A stretch of 64,000 nt of DNA from Providencia hangzhouensis (GCF_029193595.2 NZ_CP135052.1:4451966-4515965), one strand, 5' to 3'. Shown: positions 20,376 through 31,844, numbered from the stretch's first letter. The notes: generated by a model not told the origin, from the letters alone. Program-made: numbers and translations.

Positions 20376-21194
20376 CTAGAAGCGAGCGATCACACCCGTC
20401 ACTAATTTCAAGAAGGTGGCTTTAACTTTCTCTGCAGTTTCAATAACTTCGTCATGGCTAAGAGGTTGTTCTAAAATACCGCAAGCCATATTAGTTAAAC
20501 AGGAGATGCCCACTGTCTTAATTTGTGAATGATGAGCGACCAGAGCTTCTGGTACGGTAGACATACCAACAGCATCAGCGCCTAAGGTTCTGATCATGCG
20601 AATTTCGGCAGGTGTTTCATAAGTTGGACCAGTCCACCATGCATAAACACCTTCACGAACAGAAACACCTTGTTCGGCCGCTACATCCTTGATTGTTTGG
20701 CGTAATTCTTTGTTATACACCTCACTAACATCCAAGAAACGCACCCCTAATTCAGGGTTATTTGGCCCCATCAATGGGTTATTTGCAGTTAAATTAATAT
20801 GATCGGTAATAATCATCAGGTCACCTGGGTTGAAATCGGTATTTACTGCACCGCAGGCGTTGGTAATAATCAATTTTTCGACGCCCAATGCTTTCATCAA
20901 ACGCACAGGGAAAGTGACTTGGTCGAGGGTAAAGCCTTCGTAGTAGTGGAAACGGCCTTTCATCGCAACCACATTTTTACCTGCGATGGTGCCAATCACC
21001 AATTCATTGGCATGCCCTACGGCTTCAGATTTGGCAAAATGTGGAATTTCGCTATAAGGAATATGTACTGCATTTTCTAATGTGTCCGCAAACGGGCCTA
21101 ATCCTGAACCCAGAATAATGCCCACTGTTGGTTTAATATCTGTGCGAGACTGAATAAAGCTTAAGCTTTCTAGAATATCTTTTGTATGATGCAT
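20376..21194 (-). CDS. Purine nucleoside phosphorylase (trimeric, PNP class I)
   Basis: 272 aa from ATG at 21194 (GGAG nine bases upstream). It cleaves purine nucleosides with phosphate to base and ribose 1-phosphate. Signatures: GIILGSGLGPFAD (phosphate loop), MKGRFHYYEG, ITNACGAVN, and TGPTYETPAEIRM-x-GADAVGMSTVPE. These match the trimeric inosine/guanosine type common in Firmicutes (PupG-like) more than E. coli XapA, although it sits beside a xapB-like transporter. The base-binding loop reads YAWWTGPTYE; the WW pair ahead of TGPTYE is unusual. Substrate range is therefore open. Confidence 0.9.
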   Translation of the reverse strand: MHHTKDILESLSFIQSRTDIKPTVGIILGSGLGPFADTLENAVHIPYSEIPHFAKSEAVGHANELVIGTIAGKNVVAMKGRFHYYEGFTLDQVTFPVRLMKALGVEKLIITNACGAVNTDFNPGDLMIITDHINLTANNPLMGPNNPELGVRFLDVSEVYNKELRQTIKDVAAEQGVSVREGVYAWWTGPTYETPAEIRMIRTLGADAVGMSTVPEALVAHHSQIKTVGISCLTNMACGILEQPLSHDEVIETAEKVKATFLKLVTGVIARF

Positions 21195-21383
21195 GGTTGT
21201 CTCCAAATTGACATCGACTAAAAATTGTTAAAATCGATCATAAAGCAATTTAGAAACAGAACAGCGATCTTAATCTCATTTTAAGAAAAAGAATTTAGAT
21301 ATGATGTGTCACATGAAGCAGAATCTTATGCGTATATTTGCTAATCTTTAGCGCAAGAGTCGGAATGAAAAGGAGTGAGGCGC

Positions 21384-22586
21384 TTGTTACATACACTATT
21401 AAATGAATTTCGCACCTCAAAAAATTCAAAAACACAAAAACTCAAAACGCTTTACCGGTTAATTTTAAACCATGGTCCCATTAGGGCAGAGACGTTGACA
21501 TCACTGGCTAGCATGAAACCAGCAACTTGTGCTCGGTTACTCGACGAACTGGGGAGAAATCACTTAATTTCGACTTCTGAGCTCGGAGAGTCGACCGGTG
21601 GCCGCAAACCTATCCTCTATAATATCAATGCCGCTGATGGCTACCTAGTTGGCATTGAAATGAGTGATATATATTCGACGATAGTTTTACAGAACCTAAA
21701 GTTGGATATTTTAGGGATGGTAAAAGTCAAATATGAGCACCTAGAAACCGCAGAAAATATGGTGGATCATCTGCTCAATAAATTAGATATTTTATTAGCT
21801 GAACATGGACTTAACGTAAAAAGTTTGTTGGGTATAGGCATCGCCATCGACCATATATTAGAACGCGATAAACTGCCATATCATCAATATAACTCACGAA
21901 TAAAAGAACTTCACGACTATATATCCAGTAAAGTCCCTTGCTTCGTATTACTCGGAAGTGGGATCAGTTTTGCGGCTTTTGCTGAGTATCGTTTACGCTA
22001 TACCTCTGATAGCCAAAGGTTTTTATTTACAACCTGTGATACCGATATTCGCAGCTGTACCATCATCAACAATCAATACGCTCCAGCACCCATTAGCACC
22101 GCTCAAGCCTTTGGTCATACGACAATTGATATTAATGGTCAACGCTGCGAATGCGGGTCATTTGGCTGTTTAAAGCAATATAGTTCACTGTCTGCGATTA
22201 AGTCACGGGTGATCCAGCAACTCAGGTTGGGTAAAAGCTCAATAATCAATGAATTAGTTAATAATGAGTCTGAAATTAGCTACCATACTATTTTCCAAGC
22301 TCTCACATTGGACGATGCCCTGTGTCTCGAAGCACTTGGCGAGGCAGCCTATTATTATGGTATTGCCATCGCTAATGCGATTTTAACGACTCAAGCAGAT
22401 GTGGTGGTGTGCGGCGGAACCCTAACACCTAAAAATCACTTTTTTGAGATGACCAAAAAGTCTATTGAAGAAAAACTCTCTATTTTTCCTCATATTAAGA
22501 CACGTATTTACCCCGCCAATGATTCATACGAAATTGTTGCTCAAGGCGCTGGTGGAATGGTCATGGAGAAATACCTTGCTGATTAA
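21384..22586 (+). CDS. ROK family transcriptional regulator
   Basis: 400 aa from a TTG at 21384 that has AAGGAG nine bases upstream; a GTG at 21375 would abut the SD and is less likely. N-terminal winged helix (LILNHGPIRAETLTSLASMKPATCARLLDELGRNHLI), then a ROK kinase-like domain with the zinc motif CECGSFGCL. NagC/Mlc-type repressors of this family sense sugars. It is divergent from the purine nucleoside phosphorylase operon across 190 bp, so that operon is the likely target. The usual XapR in E. coli is LysR type, so the control would differ. Confidence 0.85.
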   Translation: MLHTLLNEFRTSKNSKTQKLKTLYRLILNHGPIRAETLTSLASMKPATCARLLDELGRNHLISTSELGESTGGRKPILYNINAADGYLVGIEMSDIYSTIVLQNLKLDILGMVKVKYEHLETAENMVDHLLNKLDILLAEHGLNVKSLLGIGIAIDHILERDKLPYHQYNSRIKELHDYISSKVPCFVLLGSGISFAAFAEYRLRYTSDSQRFLFTTCDTDIRSCTIINNQYAPAPISTAQAFGHTTIDINGQRCECGSFGCLKQYSSLSAIKSRVIQQLRLGKSSIINELVNNESEISYHTIFQALTLDDALCLEALGEAAYYYGIAIANAILTTQADVVVCGGTLTPKNHFFEMTKKSIEEKLSIFPHIKTRIYPANDSYEIVAQGAGGMVMEKYLAD

Positions 22587-22663
22587 GCGGTTCTTTCATT
22601 AAAACAGATAGAGTGTAGAATAAATCAACGAACCTATGCTCTATCACTATTAATGAGGGGATC

Positions 22664-23434
22664 ATGTTAGAATTTGAACACATCAGCAACACGACAAAAT
22701 CATTGGTACTACAACAGCTTACTTCTCAATCCCCTCTTGTTCATTGCATGACAAACGATGTTGTTCAGACCTTCACTGCCAATGTCCTGTTAGCGCTCGG
22801 CTGCTCTCCCGCCATGATCATTGAATCCGAAGAAGCAGAGCAGTTTGCCGCTATCGCACATGGCTTGCTGATTAATGTAGGCACATTAACCACTGAGCGC
22901 CGACATGCAATGAAATGTGCGGTTAACAGTGCGAATCAGGCGAAAAAACCTTGGGTACTTGACCCTGTTGCCGCAGGTGCGCTTAGCTTTCGCACCCATT
23001 TTTGCCATGAATTGCTGACTCTCAAGCCTGCCGCTATTCGCGGTAATGCCTCTGAAATTATGGCATTGGTAGGAAGCAGTGCTGGCGGCAGAGGCGTTGA
23101 TTCCCTTAACACCACTGATGACGCTCTTCCCGCAGCACAATTATTAGCGAGACAAGCTAAGACAATTGTTGCGATAAGCGGGGAAGTGGATTACATCACT
23201 GATGGAATACGCACCTTTGCAGTTACTGGCGGCCATATTTTAATGACTCGTGTGGTCGGTACGGGATGCGCTCTTTCCGCGGTGGTTGCTGCATGTTGCG
23301 CTCTACCTGGTGATAGGCTACAAAATGTTGCCGCTGCTTGCGCTATCATGAAACAAGCTGGAGAAACCGCAACCCAGCGTTGCCATGGGACGGGCAGTTT
23401 TATCCCTGAATTTTTAGATGCGCTTTATCAATAG
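22664..23434 (+). CDS. thiM: Hydroxyethylthiazole kinase
   Basis: 256 aa. It phosphorylates 4-methyl-5-(2-hydroxyethyl)thiazole in thiamin salvage. Signatures: [49 protein letters not shown] and [14 protein letters not shown] with the catalytic Cys region. Unlike many thiM genes it has no thiD or thiE partner here and no TPP riboswitch in the 77 bp upstream, so it may be read with the ROK gene. Confidence 0.93.
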   Translation: MLEFEHISNTTKSLVLQQLTSQSPLVHCMTNDVVQTFTANVLLALGCSPAMIIESEEAEQFAAIAHGLLINVGTLTTERRHAMKCAVNSANQAKKPWVLDPVAAGALSFRTHFCHELLTLKPAAIRGNASEIMALVGSSAGGRGVDSLNTTDDALPAAQLLARQAKTIVAISGEVDYITDGIRTFAVTGGHILMTRVVGTGCALSAVVAACCALPGDRLQNVAAACAIMKQAGETATQRCHGTGSFIPEFLDALYQ

Positions 23435-23501
23435 TTTTGTTGTGATCGATAACTTTGTTTTTTTCGGTAGTTTTGTGGTAATGAAAACTTGGCATAGCGA
23501 A

Positions 23502-24206
23502 CTAGAGCCGAGTTTTCTTCCCTCTTATCTTTCTTGACCAATGACGAAAGTGATCTCTAAAACGAATAAAACGATAAACAAAATTTTTGCTATCGGGTTC
23601 GATACCGTAAAAACGCTGTAATGCAATTAAATCATTCGCTTTGCAAATAGCAAAATTACCATAATCTGATAAATCAATAACCTTAAGTCCTTCATTGGTT
23701 ATAACAAAGTTCCCTGCATGGATATCATTAGAAGATAAACCATACCAATGCAATTGGTTGATAATGACTTTCATCTCTGCATAATAAGGCTTGATATCAT
23801 CAACTTCAGATAAAACAGTTCCTTCCACATACTCCGCAATAATCCATGTTTCTACTGACTCACGACCCACCATTTTTTCTGCGACAAAGTAAATATCATT
23901 CGTTACGGTACAACCGTTATTTTGTGCAGTCACTAAACGTTTCAATAAACGTGAATAAAAAGGGCCAGAAATAATACGCATCAGCCGTTTTTCAATACGC
24001 TTATCGCGTTCTTTTTCGCATTTAATAATATAACTTTGTCCATTTACATGAATACGAGCAACACTTCTCTCAATATTTCCGCTACTTAAATTCTTACCCG
24101 CGATCTTGCCATCAATATAATCATTAACAATTTGCCAAAAATCTATCTCACCTTCTTTTTGAAAGGTGATAAAACCGTCTCTTTGTTTTTTTATTATTTT
24201 CTGCAT
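23502..24206 (-). CDS. waaY: LPS core heptose(II) kinase WaaY
   Basis: 234 aa. RfaY family: EKRLMRIISGPFYSRLLKRL, a hydrophobic stretch WIIAEYVEGT, the kinase catalytic loop SSNDIHAGNFVI, and the metal Asp in KVIDLSDYG. It phosphorylates heptose II of the LPS inner core. In E. coli waaY lies inside the waa operon; here it stands alone about 16 kb away, next to sugar-nucleotide genes. A weak SD and AT-rich flanks are noted. Confidence 0.85.
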   Translation of the reverse strand: MQKIIKKQRDGFITFQKEGEIDFWQIVNDYIDGKIAGKNLSSGNIERSVARIHVNGQSYIIKCEKERDKRIEKRLMRIISGPFYSRLLKRLVTAQNNGCTVTNDIYFVAEKMVGRESVETWIIAEYVEGTVLSEVDDIKPYYAEMKVIINQLHWYGLSSNDIHAGNFVITNEGLKVIDLSDYGNFAICKANDLIALQRFYGIEPDSKNFVYRFIRFRDHFRHWSRKIRGKKTRL

Positions 24207-24395
24207 AACAAAATAGCCAATTTTTAATCAATTGACGGATGCTAGCAAATGGCAAACAACATTTCTTAGCGATTGTTGCAGAGTAGCGTTTAAAAATAGG
24301 TAACTTGTGCACTATGGCACAAAATAGATAGGGTTATTAGGTCTTAATATACAGAGATAGGTTAGCACGATACCAACCTACCCCATAAACGCGTT

Positions 24396-25562
24396 TTAAT
24401 CGTTACCAAATAAATCTCGGGTATAGACTTTCTCTGCCACATCTTCCAGCTCAGGCACCATACGGTTGGCTAGAATAATGTCGCTTTCTGCTTTGAAAGT
24501 GTCGAGATCACGGATAACCTTCGAACGGAAAAATTCTTCTTCTTTTAAAACCGGCTCATACACCACCACTTCAATGCCCTTGGCTTTGATGCGTTTCATC
24601 ACACCTTGTACCGCAGAGGCACGGAAATTATCAGAGCCCGCTTTCATGACTAAGCGATAAACACCGACTTTACGTGGTGCTTTAGCAATAATTGCATCGG
24701 AAATAAAGTCTTTACGGGTGCGGTTTGATTCCACAATGGCGTTAATCAGGTTATTTGGCACATCATCGTAGTTAGCTAACAACTGCTTGGTATCTTTCGG
24801 TAAACAATAACCGCCGTAACCAAATGATGGGTTGTTATAATGGCTGCCAATACGTGGGTCTAAAGAGACCCCTTCAATAATTTGGCGTGCATTTAAACCG
24901 CGGCTTTCTGCGTAGGTATCGAGCTCATTAAAGTACGCCACACGCATGGCTAAATAAGTGTTGGCAAACAGTTTAATGGCTTCGGCTTCGGTTCCATCGG
25001 TAAATAACACGGGCACATCTTTCTTAATTGCGCCTTCCAGCAACAAATCCGCAAAAATTTTCGCGCGCTCTGAACGCTCTCCCACCACGATACGGGAAGG
25101 ATGTAAGTTATCCCACAAAGCACGCCCCTCACGTAAAAATTCAGGAGAGAAAATCACGTTGGTATAACCAAACTCTTCACGTAAACGGGTGGTAAAACCG
25201 ACTGGAATGGTAGATTTAACGATAATGGTGGCAGCCGGGTTAATTTCGTTCACGTCATGAATGACGGATTCGACCGATCTTGTATTGAAGTAATTGGTTT
25301 TTGGGTCATAGTCGGTTGGCGTTGCGACAATGACGTATTGTGCACCGGTGTAAGCTTCAGTTTTATCTTCTGTGGCACGGAAATTGAGGGTCTTTTCCGT
25401 TAAAAACTGTTCAATTTCTGCATCAACAATCGGTGATTGATGGTTGTTTAGCATCGCCACTTTTTCAGGGATGATGTCCACCGCAACCACTTCGTGGTTT
25501 TGTGACAGCAACATGGCGTTAGATAGGCCGACGTAGCCGGTTCCTGCGATTGCTATTTTCAA
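24396..25562 (-). CDS. ugd: UDP-glucose 6-dehydrogenase
   Basis: 388 aa, the same length as E. coli Ugd. It oxidises UDP-glucose to UDP-glucuronate using two NAD+. N-terminal Rossmann motif [13 protein letters not shown], middle [24 protein letters not shown], and the catalytic Cys in [15 protein letters not shown]. It lies 44 bp downstream of a UDP-glucuronate 4-epimerase, which would use its product. Confidence 0.97.
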   Translation of the reverse strand: MKIAIAGTGYVGLSNAMLLSQNHEVVAVDIIPEKVAMLNNHQSPIVDAEIEQFLTEKTLNFRATEDKTEAYTGAQYVIVATPTDYDPKTNYFNTRSVESVIHDVNEINPAATIIVKSTIPVGFTTRLREEFGYTNVIFSPEFLREGRALWDNLHPSRIVVGERSERAKIFADLLLEGAIKKDVPVLFTDGTEAEAIKLFANTYLAMRVAYFNELDTYAESRGLNARQIIEGVSLDPRIGSHYNNPSFGYGGYCLPKDTKQLLANYDDVPNNLINAIVESNRTRKDFISDAIIAKAPRKVGVYRLVMKAGSDNFRASAVQGVMKRIKAKGIEVVVYEPVLKEEEFFRSKVIRDLDTFKAESDIILANRMVPELEDVAEKVYTRDLFGND

Positions 25563-25606
25563 ACTTGCCTCTCAAATCCTGCTAAAGATGTTACAGCTTA
25601 TTGATA

Positions 25607-26614
25607 TTATTGGTGGTAATAAGAACGGTACCAATCCACAAATGCCTGAACACCCTGCTCAATAGAAACTTGTGGGCGATAACCTGTCACATTAAACAAG
25701 TCTTCCGTATCCGCCCAAGTGGTGTACACATCACCCGCTTGCATAGGTAAAAAGTTTTTAATCGCTTCTTTACCCAGTGCCTTTTCCAGCGCAGAAATAA
25801 ATTCAATCAACTTAACAGGCTGCCCATTACCAATATTATAGATTCGATATGGCGCGCTGCTTTCTGCAGGTGATGCCGAATGATTATTCGGGTTCGCTTG
25901 TGGAATTATATCTGAAATACGGATCACACCTTCGACAATATCATCAACAAAAGTGAAATCACGACTGAGATTGCCGTTATTATAGACATCGATAGGCTCG
26001 CCCGCCAAAATAGCTTTCGTAAACTTAAATAAAGCCATATCTGGGCGCCCCCAAGGGCCATAAACCGTAAAGAACCGCAGCCCTGTGGTCGGTAGCTGGT
26101 ATAAATGTGAATAGGAGTGCGCCATTAATTCATTGGCTTTCTTTGTTGCCGCATAGAGTGAAATCGGGTGATCGGTTGCCATGTCAGTGGTAAATGGCGT
26201 CTTATCGGTTACGCCGTACACCGAACTTGAAGAGGCATAGACTAAATGCTTCACTTTTGCTTGGCGACAACCTTCTAAAATGGCGAGGTGGCCAGTTAAA
26301 TTACTATCTGCGTAAGCAAATGGGTTTTCCAACGAGTAACGAACACCCGCTTGTGCCGCTAAGTGAATGACTCGGTCAAATTGTTCTTGTGTACACAATA
26401 CACGGACAGTCTCACGGTCTGTGATATCAAGATGAATAAAACGAAATAACGGAAACTGTTCCAATAAATGTAAACGGGATTGTTTAAGCCCCTGATCGTA
26501 ATACGCATTTAAGTTATCAATCCCGACAACTTCATGCCCACTCTCTAATAAACGTTGGCAAAGCGTGAAACCAATAAAGCCCGCACTTCCCGTGACCAAA
26601 TATTTCATATTCAT
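25607..26614 (-). CDS. UDP-glucuronate 4-epimerase (extended SDR)
   Basis: 335 aa. Extended short-chain dehydrogenase: NAD motif [15 protein letters not shown] with the catalytic Ser, and YAATKKANE with the YxxxK pair. The sequence start [20 protein letters not shown] and [10 protein letters not shown] match UDP-GlcA 4-epimerases (Gla/UGE/WbpP-like group). It would convert UDP-GlcA to UDP-GalA, the galacturonic acid donor for LPS cores of Proteus and Providencia. The pairing with ugd supports this. Confidence 0.88.
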   Translation of the reverse strand: MNMKYLVTGSAGFIGFTLCQRLLESGHEVVGIDNLNAYYDQGLKQSRLHLLEQFPLFRFIHLDITDRETVRVLCTQEQFDRVIHLAAQAGVRYSLENPFAYADSNLTGHLAILEGCRQAKVKHLVYASSSSVYGVTDKTPFTTDMATDHPISLYAATKKANELMAHSYSHLYQLPTTGLRFFTVYGPWGRPDMALFKFTKAILAGEPIDVYNNGNLSRDFTFVDDIVEGVIRISDIIPQANPNNHSASPAESSAPYRIYNIGNGQPVKLIEFISALEKALGKEAIKNFLPMQAGDVYTTWADTEDLFNVTGYRPQVSIEQGVQAFVDWYRSYYHQ

Positions 26615-26796
26615 TGTCTTCTAGCGTTAAACCATTCTAAAGCTCGAAATGAGCACCTAATTTCACAGAAAAATTAACTAAAATTAAGACAAAAAAAATA
26701 ACGAATGGTTTTGTTATTAAAACAAGAAAGCGTAAAAAAATAATAAATTTTAAGAAAATATTAATATTTTAGGCAGGAAATAACAAAAAAGAGGGG

Positions 26797-26823
26797 ATCA
26801 GCCGTAAATATCTACGGCTGATA
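26797..26823 (-). terminator. Terminator after the LtaS-like gene
   Basis: ATCAGCCGTA pairs with TACGGCTGAT across a 7-base loop; on the minus strand it is followed by CCCCTCTTTTTT. It ends the 28.5-26.8 kb gene before the epimerase-ugd pair. Confidence 0.7.
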
Positions 26824-26834
26824 ATAACATACTA

Positions 26835-28496
26835 TTACATATCACCTTTATTGGCATTAGCTGCTTCTAAAGTTCCATAGACATAGTTGCGATAGCTATC
26901 AAGTAACTTTTGGTCTTCACAATCATTGAGTTTGCCACCACATAAGTGACGCATTTTGATGTTGGCTTCATAAAATGGGGAAATGTTTAAATTTGCCCTT
27001 TCTAATAAGATTCCGCCTAAGAAGGAAATATCTGTTAACTGGCCCGTTGTTATTGCAGTTCCTGATTTCAAGTTATCCCGCAAAGTAAATTGTGTTAGGT
27101 AAGCGGGTGATGAAAATGAAGAATTATACTGATTTAAGCTAATTCCTGGTTGATGGTCACCAAAATATAAAAACATCAACGGACGCTCACGTTTTTCAAT
27201 GAATTCTGCGAAATCACGTATTGATGCATCTGAGGTTACGATTTTGTCCATATAATGGCTAAATTCACCTGCAGCATCTGAGTTTTTAATTTTGTCTTTT
27301 ATACCGTAGTCATCACTATGGCTCTCTTTGTAAGGACCATGCTCATACATTGTAAGAGAGAAAATAAATACGGGTTTATCTGTTTCTTTCGCTAAGATTT
27401 CTTTTACATATTTCAGCATATCATCGGTGCTGATTGTCCATAAGTTATCTTGCAGTTTACCTGGATAGCCGAGCTCTTGTGGTTGAATAATTCGATCAAC
27501 CCCAAGCGTTTCATAGGCATGCCCTGAATGGTATGCGCCTTTATTAAAGGGGGTAAGTACCACAGTATAATAACCGTTGGCCTTCATTTCTTTGAATAAG
27601 CTATTTTTAAGGTGGTCAACGATAAAATAAAAGACACCGCTTTTTTGCGCACCAAAATCATCACTATTTAAGCCAGTTAGCGCTGAGAATTCAGATAACC
27701 AAGTTCCTCCCCCAAAAGTTTGTACCCGCATCTGACTATGCGCACTTACGCCACTATCTTGCTGGAACATAAATAAATCAGGAAGCTTAGTTCCTTCAGG
27801 TAAGTCATAAATATGTGGGTCAACAGTAGACTCTTGCAGTAATAAAACGATGTCTGGTTTTTCTGAGACTGCATTATTTTCTAGGGATATTGCTGCTGCT
27901 TTTTCCATAAAATAATCAGCTGAGCCTGCAAATTCAGGGGATTGATAACTCGCATTTTGTGCCGACATAATAATATTGGTCACTGTCCCTCGGCCTTTTG
28001 GCAACGTCTGAGACCATCTGTCATAATAATGTGAGCTTGTGAAGTTAATACCAAAGTAACCCGCAACAATAAGAACAACACCAATAACACGAGTCATTTT
28101 TGATTTACTCGGCTTGAGCAATCGCCAGCTAATAACCCCATTAATGACTAATAATATAAGCAACCCAACCAGTGCGACACCTGCTAACCAATAATGACCC
28201 AAGGTCCCCATATTGGAAGTGTCTGTCATAATATTGATATCACTAAAGAAGAGTTGTTCTTTGTAATAATGAACTTTTAACTGATTCAGGAATTTTATGA
28301 TGATAAATAATGTGCTGGTAATAATAGCGGAAAATAACCAGCGAGCTGTTAGCACCATTAAAATACCGAATAAAACGGCATATACACTGACCGATATGAG
28401 AGCAGGATAAATTACGCTACCTTTTTCAAAGACTAAGAAAAGGGAGCCAATAAAGATCAATGCCAGATAAAAGCCTGCAAATAACTTTTTCTTCAT
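26835..28496 (-). CDS. LTA synthase-like sulfatase-fold transferase
   Basis: 553 aa from ATG at 28496; a GTG four codons upstream is possible. Four N-terminal membrane helices (to about 150), then an extracytoplasmic alkaline-phosphatase-fold domain. Metal site PDIVLLLQEST with Glu about 222, nucleophile Thr about 265 in TFGGGTWLSEFSALTG, and late FGDHQPG. Such proteins transfer phosphoglycerol or phosphoethanolamine from phospholipid to cell-surface glycans in the periplasm. Near LPS sugar genes, a core or glucan phospho-substituent is likely. The donor cannot be read from sequence. Confidence 0.83.
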   Translation of the reverse strand: MKKKLFAGFYLALIFIGSLFLVFEKGSVIYPALISVSVYAVLFGILMVLTARWLFSAIITSTLFIIIKFLNQLKVHYYKEQLFFSDINIMTDTSNMGTLGHYWLAGVALVGLLILLVINGVISWRLLKPSKSKMTRVIGVVLIVAGYFGINFTSSHYYDRWSQTLPKGRGTVTNIIMSAQNASYQSPEFAGSADYFMEKAAAISLENNAVSEKPDIVLLLQESTVDPHIYDLPEGTKLPDLFMFQQDSGVSAHSQMRVQTFGGGTWLSEFSALTGLNSDDFGAQKSGVFYFIVDHLKNSLFKEMKANGYYTVVLTPFNKGAYHSGHAYETLGVDRIIQPQELGYPGKLQDNLWTISTDDMLKYVKEILAKETDKPVFIFSLTMYEHGPYKESHSDDYGIKDKIKNSDAAGEFSHYMDKIVTSDASIRDFAEFIEKRERPLMFLYFGDHQPGISLNQYNSSFSSPAYLTQFTLRDNLKSGTAITTGQLTDISFLGGILLERANLNISPFYEANIKMRHLCGGKLNDCEDQKLLDSYRNYVYGTLEAANANKGDM

Positions 28497-28565
28497 CAGT
28501 TTTACCACAAGTTTAATATTGGAGGTTGCTATGAGGCACTACTATAACGGATTAAAACACTCAAT

Positions 28566-30434
28566 TTATTCAACGAAAATGCCTTTATCTCGTAAATGGT
28601 GACCATCGCCTTTACGACGAGTAAAACCGCTTTTATCAAAAAACTCAAGAATTTGAATCGCAAGTTTCCGACCAATCCCTAATTCGTTACGGAAATCAGC
28701 CGCAAAAATGACTTCATTTTCCATGCAATAACGGTGAATAAGTGACGCAAAATAATTAATTTGCTCATGGCTATAATAGCGGTCACGAACTATCGCCGTA
28801 ATTAATCCCATTTGCGCCGCCTTTTTTAGAACGCGACGCATCGTATCTTCTTCATAGCCACTTTCTAATGCTAAATCACGTACCCACCACGCCTCATTGC
28901 GTGAAAATAATGGGTGTATTTGCTGCCAAATCAATTGCTGTTGGGCATCAAACACCAGCCCATGTTGGGGCATATGCAACCAACCGCGAGTTTGCTTAAT
29001 AACATTTTCACCAATGAGATCATCAATGAATTTAAATGCTAATGCCTCGCTCATTGAAGGCAGAGCCATACGTTTTAAACGTGCTTTGCCTACACCGATT
29101 TGGTCACTGTGTATTTCATTGAATTCTTCAAGGGTTTGAACGATACGTTCTTTCGCTATTTGCGCTTTAAATGTGGATAAAACATGGTTGCCAACACGCT
29201 CCACATCCATTTGAGCCAATAAATTATCTAACACATCATGGGTGAGTTGCCGCGCCCAACTGTAATCCCGTAAATTAAGCTCACCTTGAGGAAGCTGTAG
29301 CTTAAAGTGAGCCAGTTCATCTTGTTCTCGGCAAAGCTTAGATAACCAATCCAAAAACTCCGGAAGCCTTTTACCTCGCCGTGGGGAAACCAAACGTATC
29401 ACTCGAGCCCCACCTAACGTTTGGCGAGCGCTAATATCACGGATAATTAACCGGTCATTTTCTACTAACCATAATGGGGTATCTAAAATTAACTCAGCAA
29501 GCACGGGGGTTTCCCCTTGCTCCACTAATAATGACACTCGCCCAGTGATGTGGCTTGCACCATGGTAAAGATGCACAGGTTGCCAGTGCTTAATTAATGC
29601 ATCGCATTCCAATTCAACAATAACCCGTGTTGCAATAAACGCAGGTTGCTCTGCAAGTAACCAATCCCCTCGGGTAATATTTTCTTTATCAATATCGCCC
29701 ACCAAGTTTAAGGCCACGCGATCACCTGCAACAGCGAATTCAGATATTTGGTTTTGCCGATGAATACCTCTGACGCGAACTTGCTTATCCGCTCCTGTCA
29801 CCCATAGTGACTCACCAACTTGAATTTTTCCCGCTAATGCAGTGCCAGTCACCACTACCCCTGCACCTTTAACCAAAAAAACGCGGTCAATGGCTAAACG
29901 AAAACGACGTTGGATATTGGGATGTGAACCACTTTGCTGATGAAGTTGTTGCAGATATAAACGCAGCGCATCAATGCCGCGCCCATCTTCAATAGACGTA
30001 ATGAATAGTTTTGCATCTGGCCAACCTTGTTTAGCCAGCTCGGAGGTGACTTGCTCCGTAACCTGTTCAATTCGCGAATGATCGACTCGGTCAGCCTTCG
30101 TCAGTATAACACTGATATTTTCACAACCCGCTAGCCTTAAAATCGAAAGGTGTTCAAGGGTTTGCGCCATCACGCCATCATCACAAGCTACTACCAAAAG
30201 CGCATGGTTTATACCACCAATCCCAGCCAACATATTGGCTAAGAATTTTTCATGTCCTGGAACGTCGATAAAACCAATAGAGCTCCCATCTGGCTGTGGC
30301 CAGTAGGCATACCCTAGGTCAATGGTCATTCCGCGCTTTTTCTCCTCAGGGAGGTGTGCGGTATTTACGCCAGTAATGGCTTGAATTAAAGAAGTTTTAC
30401 CATGGTCAACATGGCCTGCTGTCGCAAAAATCAT
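28566..30434 (-). CDS. selB: Selenocysteine-specific elongation factor SelB
   Basis: 622 aa. GTPase that brings Sec-tRNA to UGA codons marked by a SECIS hairpin. The G domain has GHVDHGKTS (residues 7-15), DVPGHEKF and TKAD; EF-Tu-like domains follow, then C-terminal winged-helix repeats (for example [29 protein letters not shown]) that bind the SECIS. It overlaps selA by 4 bp. The client FdoG is in the same window. Confidence 0.97.
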   Translation of the reverse strand: MIFATAGHVDHGKTSLIQAITGVNTAHLPEEKKRGMTIDLGYAYWPQPDGSSIGFIDVPGHEKFLANMLAGIGGINHALLVVACDDGVMAQTLEHLSILRLAGCENISVILTKADRVDHSRIEQVTEQVTSELAKQGWPDAKLFITSIEDGRGIDALRLYLQQLHQQSGSHPNIQRRFRLAIDRVFLVKGAGVVVTGTALAGKIQVGESLWVTGADKQVRVRGIHRQNQISEFAVAGDRVALNLVGDIDKENITRGDWLLAEQPAFIATRVIVELECDALIKHWQPVHLYHGASHITGRVSLLVEQGETPVLAELILDTPLWLVENDRLIIRDISARQTLGGARVIRLVSPRRGKRLPEFLDWLSKLCREQDELAHFKLQLPQGELNLRDYSWARQLTHDVLDNLLAQMDVERVGNHVLSTFKAQIAKERIVQTLEEFNEIHSDQIGVGKARLKRMALPSMSEALAFKFIDDLIGENVIKQTRGWLHMPQHGLVFDAQQQLIWQQIHPLFSRNEAWWVRDLALESGYEEDTMRRVLKKAAQMGLITAIVRDRYYSHEQINYFASLIHRYCMENEVIFAADFRNELGIGRKLAIQILEFFDKSGFTRRKGDGHHLRDKGIFVE

Positions 30435-31822
30435 GAAAGTAAAACCTGTAATAACGCGTGTTCATCATCAAGACAGCGCAGGTCAAGCCACAATTTACCG
30501 TCTTTCATGCGCCCAATCACTGGTTGAGGTAGCTGGCGCCACTGCGTAGCGAGTTGCTCTAATGTACTACCTTTTCCATTTAGCGGTGTGAATGTTACCG
30601 CAAAGCTAGGAAGACGGTCGACAGGAAGTGAACCGCTCCCTATTTGTGAGAGACAAGGCTCAACTTCAACAATAAATTTGTCCCCATAAAAGGCTTGTAG
30701 AGCAACAACTATGCTTTCTGCGCTATCACGAATAGTTTCAGGATCTCGTGTTAGCCAACGTAATGTGGGTAATTCTGTTGTGAGTTTTTCGGGAGTTAAA
30801 TACAGTTTTAGCGTTGCTTCAAGTGCAGCTAAAACCATTTTATCAACGCGTAAAGCACGTTTTAATGGATGTTTTTGAATTGCATCAATCCATTTTTTCT
30901 TCCCTAAGATAATCCCTGCTTGTGGGCCACCAAGAAGTTTATCTCCAGAAATCGAAACCAAATCAATACCTTGAGAAAGGTAACTTTGTGGCATAGGCTC
31001 TGCGGGTAGCCCATAAGCCGTCATATCAATCATCGAACCACTGCCTAAATCAATTGCCGTTGGTAATTGGTACTTTCTACCTAGCTCTGCAAGCTCTTCA
31101 CCTTCAACTTCTGCAGTAAATCCTTCAATACTGTAATTGCTGGTATGCACTTTCATTAATAGTGCAGTTTGATCATTAATCGCATTCTCATAGTCACGTA
31201 AGTGAGTCCGATTCGTTGTACCCACTTCAACTAATTGGCAGCCAGCCTGCGCCATCACATCTGGCACACGGAAAGCCCCACCAATCTCAACCAATTCACC
31301 ACGAGAAACAATAACTTGCTGGCCATTTGCAACCGTTGCTAGCAATAATAAAACTGCGGCAGCATTATTATTAACAATACAGGCATCTTCGGCGCCAGTG
31401 AGCACACACAGTAAATCAGCAATCGCACGGTCACGATGCCCACGCATCGCACCATCTAGAGAATATTCTAATGTGACAGGCGAACTCATCACTTGGCTAA
31501 CTGCATTCACCGCCGTGGTTGACATGACCGCACGGCCTAAATTGGTATGTAGCACCGTACCCGTCAAGTTAAACACGTTTTTTAGGGCGCTTTGCCCTAA
31601 AGCTTGATGGCGTTGTGCTAACTCTTTTACCCAATCTTCCTGCCAAGCAGGTAATTTCCCTGCCTGTGCAATACTGGCTCGAGCTTGCTCTTGCATCTCA
31701 CGTAAACATGCAGTGACCCAATGAGCCCCTGATTGTTCAACCAATATTTGCACTTCATCGAGCTGCAATAATTTATCAATAGCAGGAAGTTGGCGATATA
31801 AAGCCAAGTCTGATTCAGCCAT
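30431..31822 (-). CDS. selA: L-seryl-tRNA(Sec) selenium transferase SelA
   Basis: 463 aa from ATG at 31822, the same length as E. coli SelA; a GTG two codons upstream is less likely. PLP enzyme that converts Ser-tRNA(Sec) to Sec-tRNA(Sec) with selenophosphate. Landmarks: [31 protein letters not shown], and [18 protein letters not shown] with the PLP lysine. It sits 22 bp downstream of fdhE and overlaps selB. Confidence 0.97.
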   Translation of the reverse strand: MAESDLALYRQLPAIDKLLQLDEVQILVEQSGAHWVTACLREMQEQARASIAQAGKLPAWQEDWVKELAQRHQALGQSALKNVFNLTGTVLHTNLGRAVMSTTAVNAVSQVMSSPVTLEYSLDGAMRGHRDRAIADLLCVLTGAEDACIVNNNAAAVLLLLATVANGQQVIVSRGELVEIGGAFRVPDVMAQAGCQLVEVGTTNRTHLRDYENAINDQTALLMKVHTSNYSIEGFTAEVEGEELAELGRKYQLPTAIDLGSGSMIDMTAYGLPAEPMPQSYLSQGIDLVSISGDKLLGGPQAGIILGKKKWIDAIQKHPLKRALRVDKMVLAALEATLKLYLTPEKLTTELPTLRWLTRDPETIRDSAESIVVALQAFYGDKFIVEVEPCLSQIGSGSLPVDRLPSFAVTFTPLNGKGSTLEQLATQWRQLPQPVIGRMKDGKLWLDLRCLDDEHALLQVLLS

Positions 31823-31844
31823 AGTCACGATTCTCTTTTACCGC

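Noticed and set aside
21304..21314. ATGTGTCACAT palindrome as a CRP site
   Set aside because: CRP needs TGTGA and TCACA separated by six bases; here the arms are separated by one base. It might be an operator for the ROK protein but this is not supported.
22587..22663. Possible TPP riboswitch before thiM
   Set aside because: Only 77 bp are available and no CTGAGA or ACCTGATCTGG-type conserved blocks are present.
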